DNA of 64,000 nucleotides from Isoetes taiwanensis (taxonomy: Eukaryota > Streptophyta > Lycopodiopsida > Isoetales > Isoetaceae): the NCBI GenBank assembly GCA_021234155.1, contig JAJEKV010000004.1, positions 11,038,109 to 11,102,108 of the forward strand. Reading direction: 5' to 3'. Each line of letters opens with the position of its first letter. Position 1 is the first letter of the stretch. Below the pieces are notes generated by a model that made no database searches, had not been told where the DNA came from, and saw only the letters and a program-made list of their open reading frames with translations. Positions 10,848-21,588 of this stretch are shown here, in pieces. A program made the translations under genes and the position numbers.

Positions 10848-10937
10848 AATCGCACCACAAATTTGATATCTCCCACCACATTTTTAGGGGGGACAGGGGG
10901 GACACCCAAGGTGTTCTACTACAACATGCTTTCACCC
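10848..10937 (-). repeat. Right terminal inverted repeat
   Basis: This is the inverse partner of the repeat at 117. It ends in GCTTTCACCC and is followed by TAAA. It contains a G/C-homopolymer stretch (ggggggacaggggggac) that the left copy lacks. Confidence 0.65.
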
Positions 10938-10941
10938 TAAA

Positions 10942-11155
10942 CAAGAACGGGTTCTCTATGGCCTTTTCTCATTATCTCATTGAAGCATTTTGCCCATTGG
11001 GAACAACTTGCTGGGAGCTTCACATTGGAGGTTACATCGGTAGGGAAGCTTTGAAGTTAGCAAGGAAATGCCAGAGCGTGGTCTCCGATGATCGAGCCAA
11101 AAATTTCTTGGAGCTCTTCTATCGGCAGTGCAAAAAGCAAAGCTTCTATCTCTAA
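10942..11155 (+). pseudogene. Continuation of the interrupted exon
   Basis: The frame reads KNGFSMAFSHYLIEAFCPLG and continues to a stop at 11153-11155 without an ATG being required. Its phase matches the fragment at 1-116 once the transposon and one TAAA are removed. At about 11130-11170 coding character moves to the frame of the downstream phosphatase-like ORF. No splice pair keeps the phase, so a frameshift is likely. Family of this N-terminal part unknown. Confidence 0.45.
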
Positions 11156-12360
11156 GGCCGAAATACCTGCAGGTTTGGCTAAAGAACGGGAGGCTATGAG
11201 ACAGCTCATGGTTGGCATCAGCATGGATATCAACGAAGAGCAGACAGTGGTCCCAGTACCTGTCGACATGCCTGTGAATATCCTTGACGATGAAAATATA
11301 GAACATGAAGAAAATAACAAGGATGATGATAATAACAAGGATGATGATGAAGGAGAGCTCAAATCTGAAAGCTCTAGCCAGGTTAGCGTAAAGAGTAATG
11401 AACTATCAAGCATAGTTCAAACTGTACATATCTCAACTGATGTGGTTGGTGCTTCTAGCAGACCGGAGACAACTCAGAATGAGGAAGCAACGGAAGACAC
11501 CACGGGGATTGATGAAGAAGAAAGGTATTGTGACAATGCTCATTTTCTTATGATATTCATGCATTTTACAAACGACAAGCATATGGAAATCGCGCTTGGC
11601 GCAATTTAGAGTTTTCTTGACTTTCATATTTTTAGATTTTGTTCACATGCATCATTAATGAAATCGCGCCTGGCGCGTTTTCTTGTTTCATTTCTTTCAT
11701 CTCATACATTATTGTTTGCATTACAGACATGATTCGGCTTCCCCAAAAGTACTGGTCTTTGATTTGAATGGTGTGCTATATAGAACGTTACCTAAAGCAA
11801 CATTTGATAAGTCATGGTATGCACAACAACCATTTGAGACGCGTACCAAATATGTTTACCCGCACCCTTATCTGAAGGAGATGTTGGACCAGGCCTTCAG
11901 TCTGTTTCGTTGTGCAATTTGGTCATCTATGGAGCATAGAAATATACAGGAAGTATTGAAAGTAGTGCCTGAGCTAAATAGAGATTGGGCGTCCATCTGG
12001 GATCAAAGCAAATGTGCTTCATTCACAAACCCTAAAGATTCGACAGGTAAAAAGATATTTGTGAAATGCTTGCGCAACATGATGGATGCCCTAGGTGTTG
12101 AGGAAAAGGAAGGCATGATCATGGTTGATGATGACGCCCTAAAGTGTTGCTTCAATCAGTCACAGTCATTAAATCCGCCATCCTATCATCCTGATACGTT
12201 TAGCCAAGATGACTTCCTATTTCGTTTTGTCAGTGTCTCGCAAGAAATAGCTTCAGGAAAAACAGTTGAAGAGATACAAACACTATACCCGCAACTTGAT
12301 CGGACAGGGGAAATTGACAGGGACCTTGAGAAAATCGTTCTAGAAAGGGAACTTTTTTGA
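11088..12360 (+). CDS. FCP1/SCP-like HAD-family phosphatase domain protein
   Basis: Exon A runs to 11524 (GAAAG|GTATTG), the intron is 11525-11726 (ends CATTACAG) and exon B is 11727-12360. Exon A gives a linker with NEEQTV, an acidic Asp/Asn repeat and Ser-rich sequence. Exon B carries the FCP1 homology domain: VLVFDLNGVLYRT (motif I), CAIWSSMEHRN (motif II), a lysine region KKIFVKCL, and VDDDALKCCFN (motif III). In active family members motif I is DxDx(T/V). Here the second Asp is Asn, a form I recall from some plant FCP1-like proteins, so catalysis is doubtful. The start is unclear: the true N-terminus may include the frames at 10942 and 1-116. Codons 3' of the intron are clean to the stop. 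Confidence 0.65.
11587..11685. promoter_or_regulatory. Two palindromic AATCGCGC/GGCGCG motifs in the FCP1-like intron
   Basis: GAAATCGCGCTTGGCGCAAT (about 11587) and GAAATCGCGCCTGGCGCGTT (about 11660) lie in the 202-bp intron. A third, AAATCGCGCCACGCGCGATT, lies at about 12890. They are AT-flanked inverted GCGC sites that resemble E2F-type sites (TTTSGCGC). Binding is inference. Confidence 0.4.
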
Positions 12361-12552
12361 TATATATGTATACTGGAAATACACTTTCCATAAAAGTTTT
12401 GACTATGAAATATACTTTACACCAAAGCTTTTGAATATATATTGTGTTCTTATAGCAGCATTATTGGTTCTGTGTACGTATTGTATTATTATATTATGTG
12501 TATGGTTTACTATACTTGCAATAATTTGTATGTATATACCATCAATAATTTA

Positions 12553-12964
12553 GGTGTGTATAAATAGATATGCATGAAATAGCCAAACCATCGGCTTTGG
12601 CCTCCGCCAGCTTCTTCTTATTATGGCACATTCTATTACCTGCAAGATGAACCATGAGGACCTCTGCAGGTGCCGCCAGCTAGAAATAGAACTTGAGGAC
12701 TGGCTGACTGTCGTTGCCATGAATCCCGTCCGCTTCTATCCTGATCCCTTTGATGTTGTAATCCATCTTCTATGGAATCCAGAGCATGGTTTGTTCATGA
12801 TCGAGAGGATCTCAGGAGCACCTGTCGACGATGAATCGGAATTGTTTTTTAAGTTTATGTTGTTTGATCATGCTATATTTATGCCAACAAAATCGCGCCA
12901 CGCGCGATTTGAACCACAAAAATCTCTGTTTTGTAGCAACTTGCTTGCCGTTATTTATTCGTAA
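12553..12964 (+). CDS. Hypothetical protein with upstream TATA box
   Basis: A TATA box (GTGTATAAATAGATA, about 12553-12567) lies 56 bp before an ATG at 12623. The frame begins MAHSITCKMNHEDLCRCRQL and includes NPVRFYPDPFDVVIHLLWNP and FMIERISGAPVDDESELFF, with a stop at 12962-12964. The first 75 residues look coding; the last 35 look like intron or decay. The GCGC palindrome at 12890 lies inside it. Family unrecognised. Confidence 0.4.
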
Positions 12965-13625
12965 AGCACTAAAATTTCAATCTATAGATTTCGTTGTCGT
13001 CCGTGATGGTACGAAATAATAAGCAATTTCCTACTTTTTATATTGCCAATATTCTGTCATAATATGGGTGATTTGCATCGAATATTTAAATGCCTTTCCA
13101 TTTCAATACAAAATGCATATTCCTAGGCCGAAAATGAACTCAGTGCAAAAGTGTGGTTAATTCAATATAATGGTCAATAAAAGGCTTATACGGCACGATT
13201 TTGGAATAGACATAATCCCAATTGAATTGAATGATGGTTATGCTGAGAAGAAGAGCAGTTCCTTGCAGATTGGTTTCAAACTTGTAATTTCATTTGTTAC
13301 AATGCATGTATGCTTTTCATTCAATTGAGGAAGTGTGGTGCTCCAATGGGAAAATAGAAGTCTAGATGGGTTTGATTCCTTGGGATAAAGATTTTAATGT
13401 TTGAAGAAGATTGAGGCAGTATAAGCAAGCCCGGTCAACTCATTGATTATGTAGGAAGAATTATTATATTCATGACAGCTAGCAAGGGAAGAAAGAATAA
13501 TTATGGTGATAAGTTGGCGTTATTATATAGTTGGTCATGAAGGTTTAATTCTATGACCGATTGGATACTCCATCATTTTGCAACGACCCATGAGCACATG
13601 GGTTAAATTTTAGAAGGGGAGAATA
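12965..13625 (+). other. No gene seen; probably LTR-element internal 3' region
   Basis: AT-rich sequence without a convincing ORF. It ends in a polypurine tract (AGAAGGGGAGAA, 13613-13624) directly before the LTR-like arm. This is the position and composition of a retrotransposon polypurine tract. Confidence 0.4.
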
Positions 13626-14478
13626 TAACGAGCTTGGCCCGTTAGCAGGCATGTAGTTTACATTTTATTATTGATGCTTACGAAAAATATTCCAATTGAT
13701 CATTACATGAGAAATACATATTATGTATGAGGAGTTTATACTAAATTCATGTGTTAAAACAAAAAAGCATCAGTTTCTATGAGGGTTCTGGAAGGAGGCA
13801 GAAGGAGCAATTTTGGGGTGGTTTTGCTGGCCTAAATTTGGAGCATCATATCTCGGCAACCCGAGATTCAATTCAGGTAATTCTTACTTTGTTGGAAAGG
13901 TCTTCAAATCAGCTTTCCGGATTGGGTCTGATAAGGCCAAAATTCATCCGTATGAGGGAGATGTGGCAGAAAGAGTGAAGCTGTATCAGAATTGACTGCA
14001 CCATTGTATCTCTTTGTGCAGCTTGCTTCCTGGAGTCTAGGAGCTAAAAGGAGGGAATATTTTGAGAAGAAGACAGGTACAAGGAGTCAAAGAATCATCG
14101 TTGAAGTGGTTCTCAGGTGAGTGGTTTTCCGCTTACACCAGGGGAAGCTTAGATTGCTTAGATTGTTCTTGTTGTTGAAAGAGAATCATGTTTTAATGAT
14201 TTGAATTAAGAGAATAAAGGAACTTGAGAGACCCTGAATGTGATAATGTGGGATTGAATGTCCTTTGCCACATTGGTATATAAGAGGAAGTAAGAACTAA
14301 GTAAGCTTATTGTAAGAAGTCTGGGAATAATCCTTAGAATTGTAGATAGTAGGGCAGACCTTGTATATAGTAAATGGGATCCTAGCAACAGCAATATAGA
14401 GATTGTTCTGCTTGGAGAAGCCAGAACTCAATTGGAACCTCGAGATCATGTAGCTTATGGAGGCTGCATGGAGAGAAG
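13626..14478 (+). repeat. Outer left arm of a palindrome; LTR-like
   Basis: It begins TATAACGAGCTTGGCCCG just after a polypurine tract, contains a TATA box (GGTATATAAGAGG, about 14275), and is repeated in inverse at 20455-21198 with about 90% identity by eye. It ends at GGCTGCATGGAG, where LINE sequence begins. In the other arm the sequence continues GTTCTAACAAGC. The 5' start resembles the LTR-like end at 60809 (TGTAACGGACC). Confidence 0.65.
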
Positions 14479-14586
14479 CAAGCGTATTACTGACAGGATT
14501 AAAAAACCCCCGCCCCGAAGGGTTTTCGAGGGAAAAACCTTGGCAATAATAAGTATGCTGGCACGCTGTACAATTGTATAGGACAG

Positions 14587-15571
14587 TCAATACCGTCCCG
14601 TAGGACACAACTGAGTCCATGCATCCATAACCTCCTGGAGGTATGACCCCAACAAACCCACTGACACCGTAGTCAACAACTGATGCAACGGCTGGCCAGG
14701 CACTAGTAATCGAATATATCGCTCTCGGATATGGGCAAATGCTGGGCAGATCTGGAGGGCATGACATTCATCCTCAATGGCGCTTTGGTGGCAACACTGG
14801 CAAAGCCTTTGCTCTCGTGCTTTCCGAGCCCAACGCCCTGTTTCAATGCGGAGGCGATGTGCACCCGTGCGAATGGAAGCTATAAGTCTGCGCTTCTTCA
14901 TGGGCAGCTGGGTGGACAAGTACTGGTGTGGGCCTCTCGTGAGCCTAGGATTGACTTGCTGCTGATAGTGTGCCAGCTTAACGTGCGCCAGAGCATCTGC
15001 ATCCCAGAGCTTGCGAAGGAAAGTAGCATCTAGGTACAACTTAATTGTGATCTTTCTTTGTCCTGACCTGTACGCATCTGTTTGCCTGCACACCCCAGCG
15101 TGAGAACCACTGAGCTTGCTTGTCTTTCCAGCAGGATTTCAGGCATTGGGGATCCATCGCCATGGCCAAAGCAAGGTGGGGCAAGCGTGTATCAGCCATA
15201 GCGACCACCTTCTGGAAGTAAATGATATGGCGTTCCAATGCAGCCCGTTGAAGGGGTAAAAAGCCTGTCTCCTGGAGTAGGATCTGGTATGGAACTGTGG
15301 ACTTCACCCCCAGGGCCCGTGCCAAGAAGGCCTTCTGCACCTGCTCGAGGTCATTCCAGGTGTTGAGGGATATCACCGGACCCCACACTTCTGCCCCATA
15401 CAAAAGGACTGGCTCGACCAAGGCCCGAAACAAGTGTAATTGGTGGCCCCAGGCATACAAGTCTGCCTTATGGCTGTTGTTCTGCATGGCATATAGTGCT
15501 TTCCAACCCGCCGTGACCCGCAACCTGATGGTAGCATCCCAATGGGTGGTAGTTGAGAACTCGATCCCCAA
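14587..15571 (-). pseudogene. LINE C-terminal region with Cys/His motif
   Basis: Two frames in sequence (15571-15041, then 15093-14587) hold the thumb/connection region (RALVEPVLLYGAEVWGP, LLQETGFLPLQRAALERH). A C-terminal motif follows, CQCCHQSAIEDECHALQIC, of the C-x2-C...H-x4-C type seen at the ends of plant LINE proteins. One frameshift lies near 15080. The same motif recurs in the copies at 52.8 kb and, degraded, at 39.5 kb. Confidence 0.8.
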
Positions 15572-15594
15572 GTACTTGTAGGTCGGAGCCAGCT

Positions 15595-16680
15595 CTACCT
15601 ATTGTCCCTGGTTGAGGGAAGCCTTGGCTGACTGGATGATGCAACTAGCAGCACCCTAGTTTTGGCCAGGTTAACTCGCATGCCAGTGAATCGGCAAAAA
15701 GTGTCAAGAGCATCCAGGTGACGTTGCATGTCCTCTGGAGTATAGGCCAGGAGGTTGACATCGTCAGCATATATGAGTTGCCGGATTGTGTGATGCATGA
15801 GATGGGCGCCCGCACCTCCATGCTCAGAGAGCCAATCTTCCAGTTGGTCAATGTATAGGCCAAAGAGTGTGGGGGAGAGGGGGCAACCCTGACGCACTCC
15901 AATACTACTGATTATCGGCTGTCCTGACGATGTGATACGGCCTGAGCATGCCGCGTATAGCCTATATACTGCATTTTGCAAGTCAAGGGGGGTCCCCAGC
16001 TGCCGCAGCCTATCCCATAGCCTGTCGCGGGGCACTGTGTCAAAAGCTTTTGCAAAATCCACGAAACAACAGTACAGGTTTTGCCGGCGATTCCTGCTAT
16101 CCTCAATCAATGTGCGCAGAGTGAAGATATGATCAATGGTGGAGTGCCTGGGCCGGAAACCTGCCTGTGTAAGAGCTCGCACATCTGTTTCCTCTGCCCA
16201 TATTGTCAGCCGCCGCTCAAGGATGCCAGCCAACAGTTTTGCAAAGAGAGAGCTGACCATAATAGTACGGTAGTTGGCCGGGCATTGAGGGTCCCCTGCT
16301 TTGTATATGGGCACAACTCTACTAGTGGTCCACTGCGGAGGGAAGCCTTCTCGCAATGCTTTATTGAACAATGCTGTGAGGACAGGCACCAGCGGAGGCC
16401 CAGCCCATTTCAGAAGTTCCGCCTGCATGCCATCTAAATCTGATGCCTTCCCATTAGCTAGACGTTGTAGGCCCATGATGACATCCCCCTCTGTGATGAC
16501 CAGAGCCATGCCTATCTGTGGAGGAACTGGTGTCCGGTTCCCGAGCGGGTCGTAAATCTGTTGCAAGTACTGTATCCATTGCTCCGAGGTGATGTTCCCG
16601 GTGGGCTGTGCAGGCTTGCTCAAGACCCTTCTCCAGAATGCCTTGGGGTGCCGATCCAGGAGACCAAACATCTGCGAGGT
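15595..16680 (-). pseudogene. LINE reverse transcriptase
   Basis: Conserved blocks in order: RLANGKASDLDGMQAELLKW, PPQWTTSRVVPIYKAGD, NYRTIMVSSLFAKLLAGIL, QAGFRPRHSTIDHIFTLR, FVDFAKAFDTVPR (first catalytic Asp), GVRQGCPLSPTLFGLYID, and LIYADDVNLLA with the YADD catalytic pair. The frame then ends at 15595 through a 1-nt shift. The catalytic residues are intact although the gene is broken on both sides, so decay is fairly recent. Confidence 0.88.
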
Positions 16681-17695
16681 ATTTGGCTTTCTTGTTCTTG
16701 AGAAAGGAGCGGTATTGACTGACAGCCTGTGGGCGGGAGGTGGGATTAGTGACTTGCCGGAGTGTGCGTTTGAGCTTCCGACACTCATCATCAAACCATC
16801 TGTTGCGGGGGAAGGTGGTAGTGCCCGAGGTTCGCCGTGAGCGGCCTCTCCCAAAGCATCTTTCAGCAGCTGCCAGAAGCAGGTGAGTCAGCTGAGCAGA
16901 TTGCTCTTGAAGTGTGGGGAGTTGTAGCAGTCCTGCCAGATCATGCTCAAGCAGCTGGGCATAGGTCCCTGCACGGTCGTAGTCCAGGCGCAGCTGGGGC
17001 ACCCGGTGTGTTGAGGCAGTAGATGCACGGGGAGCCTGCAAATGGAGATGCATGAACAGGGGCTGGTGGTCCGAGTCTACTTCCTCGTCCCGAGTGTCTG
17101 TTCCGATAGAAAAATAGGTAACCAGGTGCAGATCTCGTTCCTCAACCAGCAGATAATCCACCACACTGGAGCCGCCCCCTTGGTTCTCTTGTCTACAAGT
17201 GCAGCAGCTGGAAGATGGCCATTGTGCCAACCCATTACAAATAACCAGGTCAAAGATACTACCCAGCAACAACAACTGCCTGCCATAGCGCGAAATATGG
17301 CTGTCGTCTGATATCCTTGACCAAGCCACCTCTGCGGGGTGCAACTGCAAGACGTCCTCTGCCAGGGGCTCAAATTTTGGAACCTGCTCGGCTCCTGTGC
17401 GCGCATTAAAGTTACCAAGCAACATAACCATGCCCAACTGTTTGTGCTGCTGTATGTCATCATATAGATCGACATAGGGCTCCAATCTATCCACATCCGA
17501 ATGGGTGTTATAAAAGTTGCTCTCGGCATGTGGAAAGCAGCATGCTGCTATGAAGAGAATGATGCCACTGTCATGCTGCACGCGCACCCACAAGTAGCGA
17601 TTGTACCTGTATGTTTTGTGCAACGAGACTGAGTGCCTCAAGGTTGCACGATAGTAGCAGGCAACCCCGCCATGCCGGGTTTTGGGGGGGTTCAA
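16454..17695 (-). pseudogene. LINE endonuclease (exonuclease-endonuclease-phosphatase domain), truncated
   Basis: The frame starts within the domain (RHGGVACYYRATLRH) without an ATG. It carries MLLGNFNARTG (the family GDFNA-type motif with Asn in place of Asp), then SRISDDSHISRYGRQLL, VVDYLLVEERDL and VDSDHQPLFMHL (the terminal SDH motif). A linker with RNRWFDDECRKLKR follows. Near 16670 the real frame shifts to that of the reverse transcriptase; the remaining residues to 16454 are a shadow. Without its N-terminal catalytic part and with the frameshift it cannot make an active enzyme. Confidence 0.8.
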
Positions 17696-18007
17696 CCCTG
17701 TGGGGGGGAGGTTCGATTCCGGCTACCGTCGGAATACTTTTGGTATGGGCTTGGTTCGAATAAGCTCTTTGGGATAAGTTGGAATGGGATTGGGCACAAG
17801 AACACAAGGAAGAGACAGAAGGCGACACACCCAGCGAATTTTGAGTGTTCTAGAACATGGAACACTCTATTGGCGCACCATGAGTCGTCTTGGTGGGATA
17901 TAGAGAGAGAAAGTGGAAAAGCAAGGCTATAGAGAGAGTGTGAAGGCTGGAGAGAGAAGGCTAGAGAGAGAAAGTGTGTAGAGAGAGACGGCTAGAGAGA
18001 GAAAGTG
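17691..18007. repeat. tRNA-like B-box sequence and GA-rich microsatellite
   Basis: A G-run flanks GAGGTTCGATTCCGGCTACC (about 17708), which matches an RNA polymerase III B box; no complete tRNA fold was found. From about 17895 to 18010 GAGAGAGAAAG-type repeats dominate. This stretch and the LINE replace about 55 bp present in the other arm. Confidence 0.5.
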
Positions 18008-18935
18008 AGAAGGTAGACAAAGATGTATATATACCTTTGGTGATTAGATTGAAGTTAAGATGCTAAAATAAACTATGATAGGGAATTGCATTGCTAAGAA
18101 ACAACCATGGAGGTTATGTACGATATGTTAATCTTTCAGTTAGATAGTAAGAGAATGTATGCCAAAGCGGCCTAAAGAAGCATATGGCAATGGCATGAAG
18201 TATTGCTGGCCGAATAAAGTGCTAAGTTATGTAATTAACTTATTAGTAACAAAAAATAAGCTAACATATTGAATTGCATATGAGTATTCTATAAAATGTT
18301 CCACTCATCAATGGAGGGAGTGACTTTGGGAAAGCATGCCGGTAGAAGTATGTTGTAGTTGCGAGGTGATCCTTATACCTTATATGGATGTAAATTGTAG
18401 GGATAACATGATTGTTGGGAATAGGACATTATGACATCCTAGAATAAGCTTTTCCTATGGGGAGGAAAATGCTAGACCTTTTATGTGTTCTTGTATAATA
18501 TATCTAGACATGCTAAATGCTTGGATACCATGGTGATGTGTCAAGTTGCATTATGTTAGCATGTACTTGTTGAATACTTGACATCATGTGGTAGAACATG
18601 AATGTGATATGTCTATGATATCATTGCAAATGTTGGCATTGTTCTATGTTGTTCTTGGCAAATGCATAGGAAAGGCATGTGAATTATGACTCTTGATTCT
18701 TGGATCATATGATGATAAATGTGGTTTAAACTCTGACATGTGGGGCATATGCTAAGTTCTTGGCTGATATATGAGTGCATATTCTCCGGGGCCGGAGTCC
18801 ATTTGCGGTGGCTTGGACTCGCGGTTGTTCTTGTTCTTGACATCGGGCGTTGTCACCCCAGCGAGGGTGCTTCGTCACACTACATGGCTTGGAAGTGGTC
18901 CCATAGTGCTGGACGCAGGCTAGGAGGGTGTGTAC
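18008..18935 (+). repeat. Inner left arm of the palindrome (LTR-like)
   Basis: From GAAGGTAGACAAAGATGTAT to GGAGGGTGTGTACACATG it is matched in inverse by 19496-20412. It contains TCTCCGGGGCCGGAGTCC, then GGCTTGGACTCGCGGTT and CATCGGGCGTTGTCACC. The same landmarks, diverged, occur at 61950-62060, so both belong to one broad LTR family. Confidence 0.75.
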
Positions 18936-19495
18936 ACATGAGCCTTACCCCGCTCGTATTTGTTGCAGGGCCTGATCAGCTCGGGTGGCCTCTATAGAAC
19001 TGGAGCAGGCACTGCATGTTTATGGATATCTCATGGTTATTTTATTGTTCTTTATGGATATCTCATGGTTATTTCATGGTTCTTCATGGTCTCATATTGG
19101 TTATTGTAAGGTTATAACATGTGCATTTACACCTTATTTGGATTACTTGATGATGTTTCGATTCTTATTACCATTGTTCATGTTACGTGCTAATACTGCA
19201 TTGCTGGTTTCTAGCATAGAGGGATTCTTAGGTGAGGCATCTAAGTCTGAGAATTACTCTTGTGATTTGTACGTCGTACATGTTTCTTGTTGATTATGCC
19301 ATCATTTTCTAAATGCCTCAAACCCCCACTTAGTCTTTAAGACTAACCCCACGTGTTCATGATGTAAGCAGTTCAGAAGTAGCAGAATGTAGCAGGGCGA
19401 CTGAAGGGCACAATTGAGTGCGCTCTTCACTTATGGGGAATCTGTATGCCATTAGAAAGGTCTTATCATTTCTGGATCTTATGTATATATGAAGT
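18936..19495 (+). repeat. Loop of the palindrome; LTR 3' portion
   Basis: Single-copy between the arms. It contains CCCCCACTTAGTCTTTAAGA followed by CTAACCCCACGTG, matching CCCCACTTAGTCCATGTGAC at about 62425. The left LTR therefore continues through the loop while the right arm is truncated at 19496. Confidence 0.5.
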
Positions 19496-20412
19496 ACACA
19501 CCCTCCTAGCCTGCGACCAGCACTAGGGGACCACTTCCAAGCCATGTAGCGCGACGAAGCACCCTCGCTGGGGTGACAACGCCTGATGTCAAGAACAAGA
19601 ACAACCGCGAGTCCAAGCCACTGCAAATGGACTCCGGCCCCGGAGAATATGCACTCATGTATCAGCCAAGAACTTAACATATGCCCCACATGTCAGAGTT
19701 TAAACCATATTTATCATCATATGATCCAAGAATCAAGAGTCATAATTCACATGCATTTCCTATGCATTTACCAAGAACAACATAGAACAATGCCAACATT
19801 TGCAATGATATCATAGACATATCACATTCATGTTCTACCACATGATGTCAATTATTCAACAAGTACATGCTAATATAATGCAACTTGACACATCACCATG
19901 GTATCCAAGCATTTAGCATGTCTAGATATATTATACAAGAACACATAAAAGGTCTAGCATTTTCCTCCCCATAGAAAAAGCTTATTCTAGGATGTCATAA
20001 TGTCCTATCCCAACAATCATGATATCCCTACAATTTACATCCATATAAGGTATAAGGATCACCTCGCAACTACAATATACTTCTACCGGCATGCTTTCCC
20101 AAAGTCACTCCCTCCATTGATGAGTGGAACATTTTATAGAATAATCATATCCAATTCAATATGTTAGCTTATTTTTTATTGCTAATAAGTTAATTACATA
20201 ACAATATTTTATTCAGCCAGCAATACTTCATGCCATTGCCATACTGCAGAAGCCCCCATAAGCTTCTTTAGGCCGCTTTGGCATACATTCTCTTACTATC
20301 TAACTGAAAGATTAACATATCGTACATAACCTCCATGGTTGTTTCTTAGCAATGCAATCCCCTATCTAATCACCAAAGGTATATATACATATTTGTCTAC
20401 CTTCTAAATTAG
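19496..20412 (-). repeat. Inner right arm of the palindrome
   Basis: Inverse copy of 18008-18935 with scattered substitutions and small indels. It is continuous with the outer right arm through about 45 bp (GCTTCTTGTCTCATGGAGCT ...), which shows the arrangement before the LINE inserted in the left arm. Confidence 0.75.
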
Positions 20413-20454
20413 CTTCTTGTCTCATGGAGCTGATGGCGCCTTTCGTGCGCTTGT

Positions 20455-21198
20455 TAGAACCTCCATGCAGCCTCCATAAGCTACATGATCTCAAGGTTCC
20501 AATTGAGTTCTGGCTTCTCCAAGCAGAACAATCTCTATATTGTTGTTGCTAGGATCACGTTTACTATATACAAGGTCTGCCCTACTATCTACAATTCTAA
20601 GGATTATTCCCAGACTTCTTACAATAAGCTTACTTAGTTCTTACTTCCTCTTATATACCAATGTGGCAAAGGACATTCAATCCCACATTATCACATTCAG
20701 GGTCACTCAGGTTCCTTTATTCTCTTAATTCAAATCATTAAAACATGATTCTCTTTCAACAACAAGAACAATCTAAGCAATCTAAGCTTCCCCTGGTGTA
20801 AGCGCAAAACCACTCACGTGAGAACCACTTCAAAGACGATCCTTTGACTCCTTGTACCTGTTTTCTTCTCAAAATATTCCCTCCACTCTTCACCTGATAC
20901 AGCTTCACTCTTTCTGCCATATCTCCCTCATACAGATGAATTTCGGCTTTATCAGATCCAATCCGGAAAGCTGATTTGAAGACCTTTCCAACAAAGTAAG
21001 AATTACTTGAACTGGATCTCGGGTTGCCGAGATATGATGTTCCAAATTTATGCCAGCAAAACTACCCCAAAATTGCTCCTTCTTCCTCCTTCCAGAACCC
21101 TCATATGTATTTCTCATGTAATGATCAATTGGAATATTTTCCGTAAGCATCAATAATAAAATGTAAACTACATGCCTGCTAACGGGCCAAGCTCAGTC
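20455..21198 (-). repeat. Outer right arm of the palindrome
   Basis: Inverse copy of 13626-14478, ending at CGGGCCAAGCTC. The TATAACG start seen in the left arm is not preserved here. About 100 bp present in the left arm around 13725-13780 and 14000-14040 is shortened. Confidence 0.75.
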
Positions 21199-21588
21199 AA
21201 ATACAAAGTACAGATGCTTCAGATACTTCTAATGGCAAAATAATACATGAATTATAGGTACATTTCCTAGCTCTTCTTTAGATAACACCACTAGATAACA
21301 CATGCACAAATATAACAAAGAAGCAAATACAAAGAGATGAACAGGATGTATGCTACATAGAATGGAGTACTACTCCGATGTCTACAATCTATCAGACATA
21401 CTAGACATATTATATGTTGCAACAGGGGTCCTGCTTCTTCAAAAGAAACAATCCCTCAAAACATGTATTACCTGAAGTATAGACAGTAGTGCAAGGTGTG
21501 CCAGGAAGATGCAATAAGACTGATACAAATTCATAGCAGCTTTAATACCATGCCAAGACCAATGACACAAAAAATAGTGATAAAGAAA
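21199..21588. other. Intergenic, nothing recognised
   Basis: AT-rich sequence without ORF, repeat or RNA gene that I can see. It lies between the palindrome and element X. Confidence 0.4.

Larger units (their letters stand above)
117..10937. mobile_element. 10.8-kb terminal-inverted-repeat transposon, family unknown
   Basis: The element begins GGGTGAAAGCATGTTGTAGT and ends with the inverse of that sequence. TAAA lies on both sides (113-116 and 10938-10941). Weaker inverted similarity extends about 90 bp inward: TGTGGTGGGA followed six bases later by an AAATTTGTGGTG-like block occurs at both ends. GTGGTG/CACCAC-rich arrays fill both subterminal regions, as in many plant DNA transposons. Flanking reading frames join when it is removed, which supports a real insertion. 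Inside are several spliced gene-like ORFs on both strands, a hairpin trio and tandem repeats. No DDE transposase, helicase or reverse transcriptase is recognisable, so it may be non-autonomous or encode an unfamiliar enzyme. A 4-bp duplication fits few common superfamilies, and TAA plus an adjacent A is possible. Confidence 0.65.
14480..17690 (-). mobile_element. 5'-truncated LINE (non-LTR retrotransposon)
   Basis: On the minus strand the order is endonuclease (partial), reverse transcriptase, C-terminal Cys/His motif, and a 3' end with a conserved stem (CCCTCGAAAACCCTTCGGGG ... GGGGGTTTTTTAATCC). The 3' stem is shared with copies at 29.5, 42.9, 53.1 and 55.2 kb. The A/TTCTA tail of the other copies is missing. 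ORF1 and the endonuclease N-terminus are absent. It lies between two halves of one arm of the palindrome, so it inserted after that arm formed, or recombination brought it there. Confidence 0.85.

Noticed and set aside
14206-14394. Small ORF in the palindrome arm (and its inverse copy at 20540)
   Set aside because: It lies in LTR-like U3/R sequence with a TATA box. Conservation between the arms is explained by duplication, not coding.
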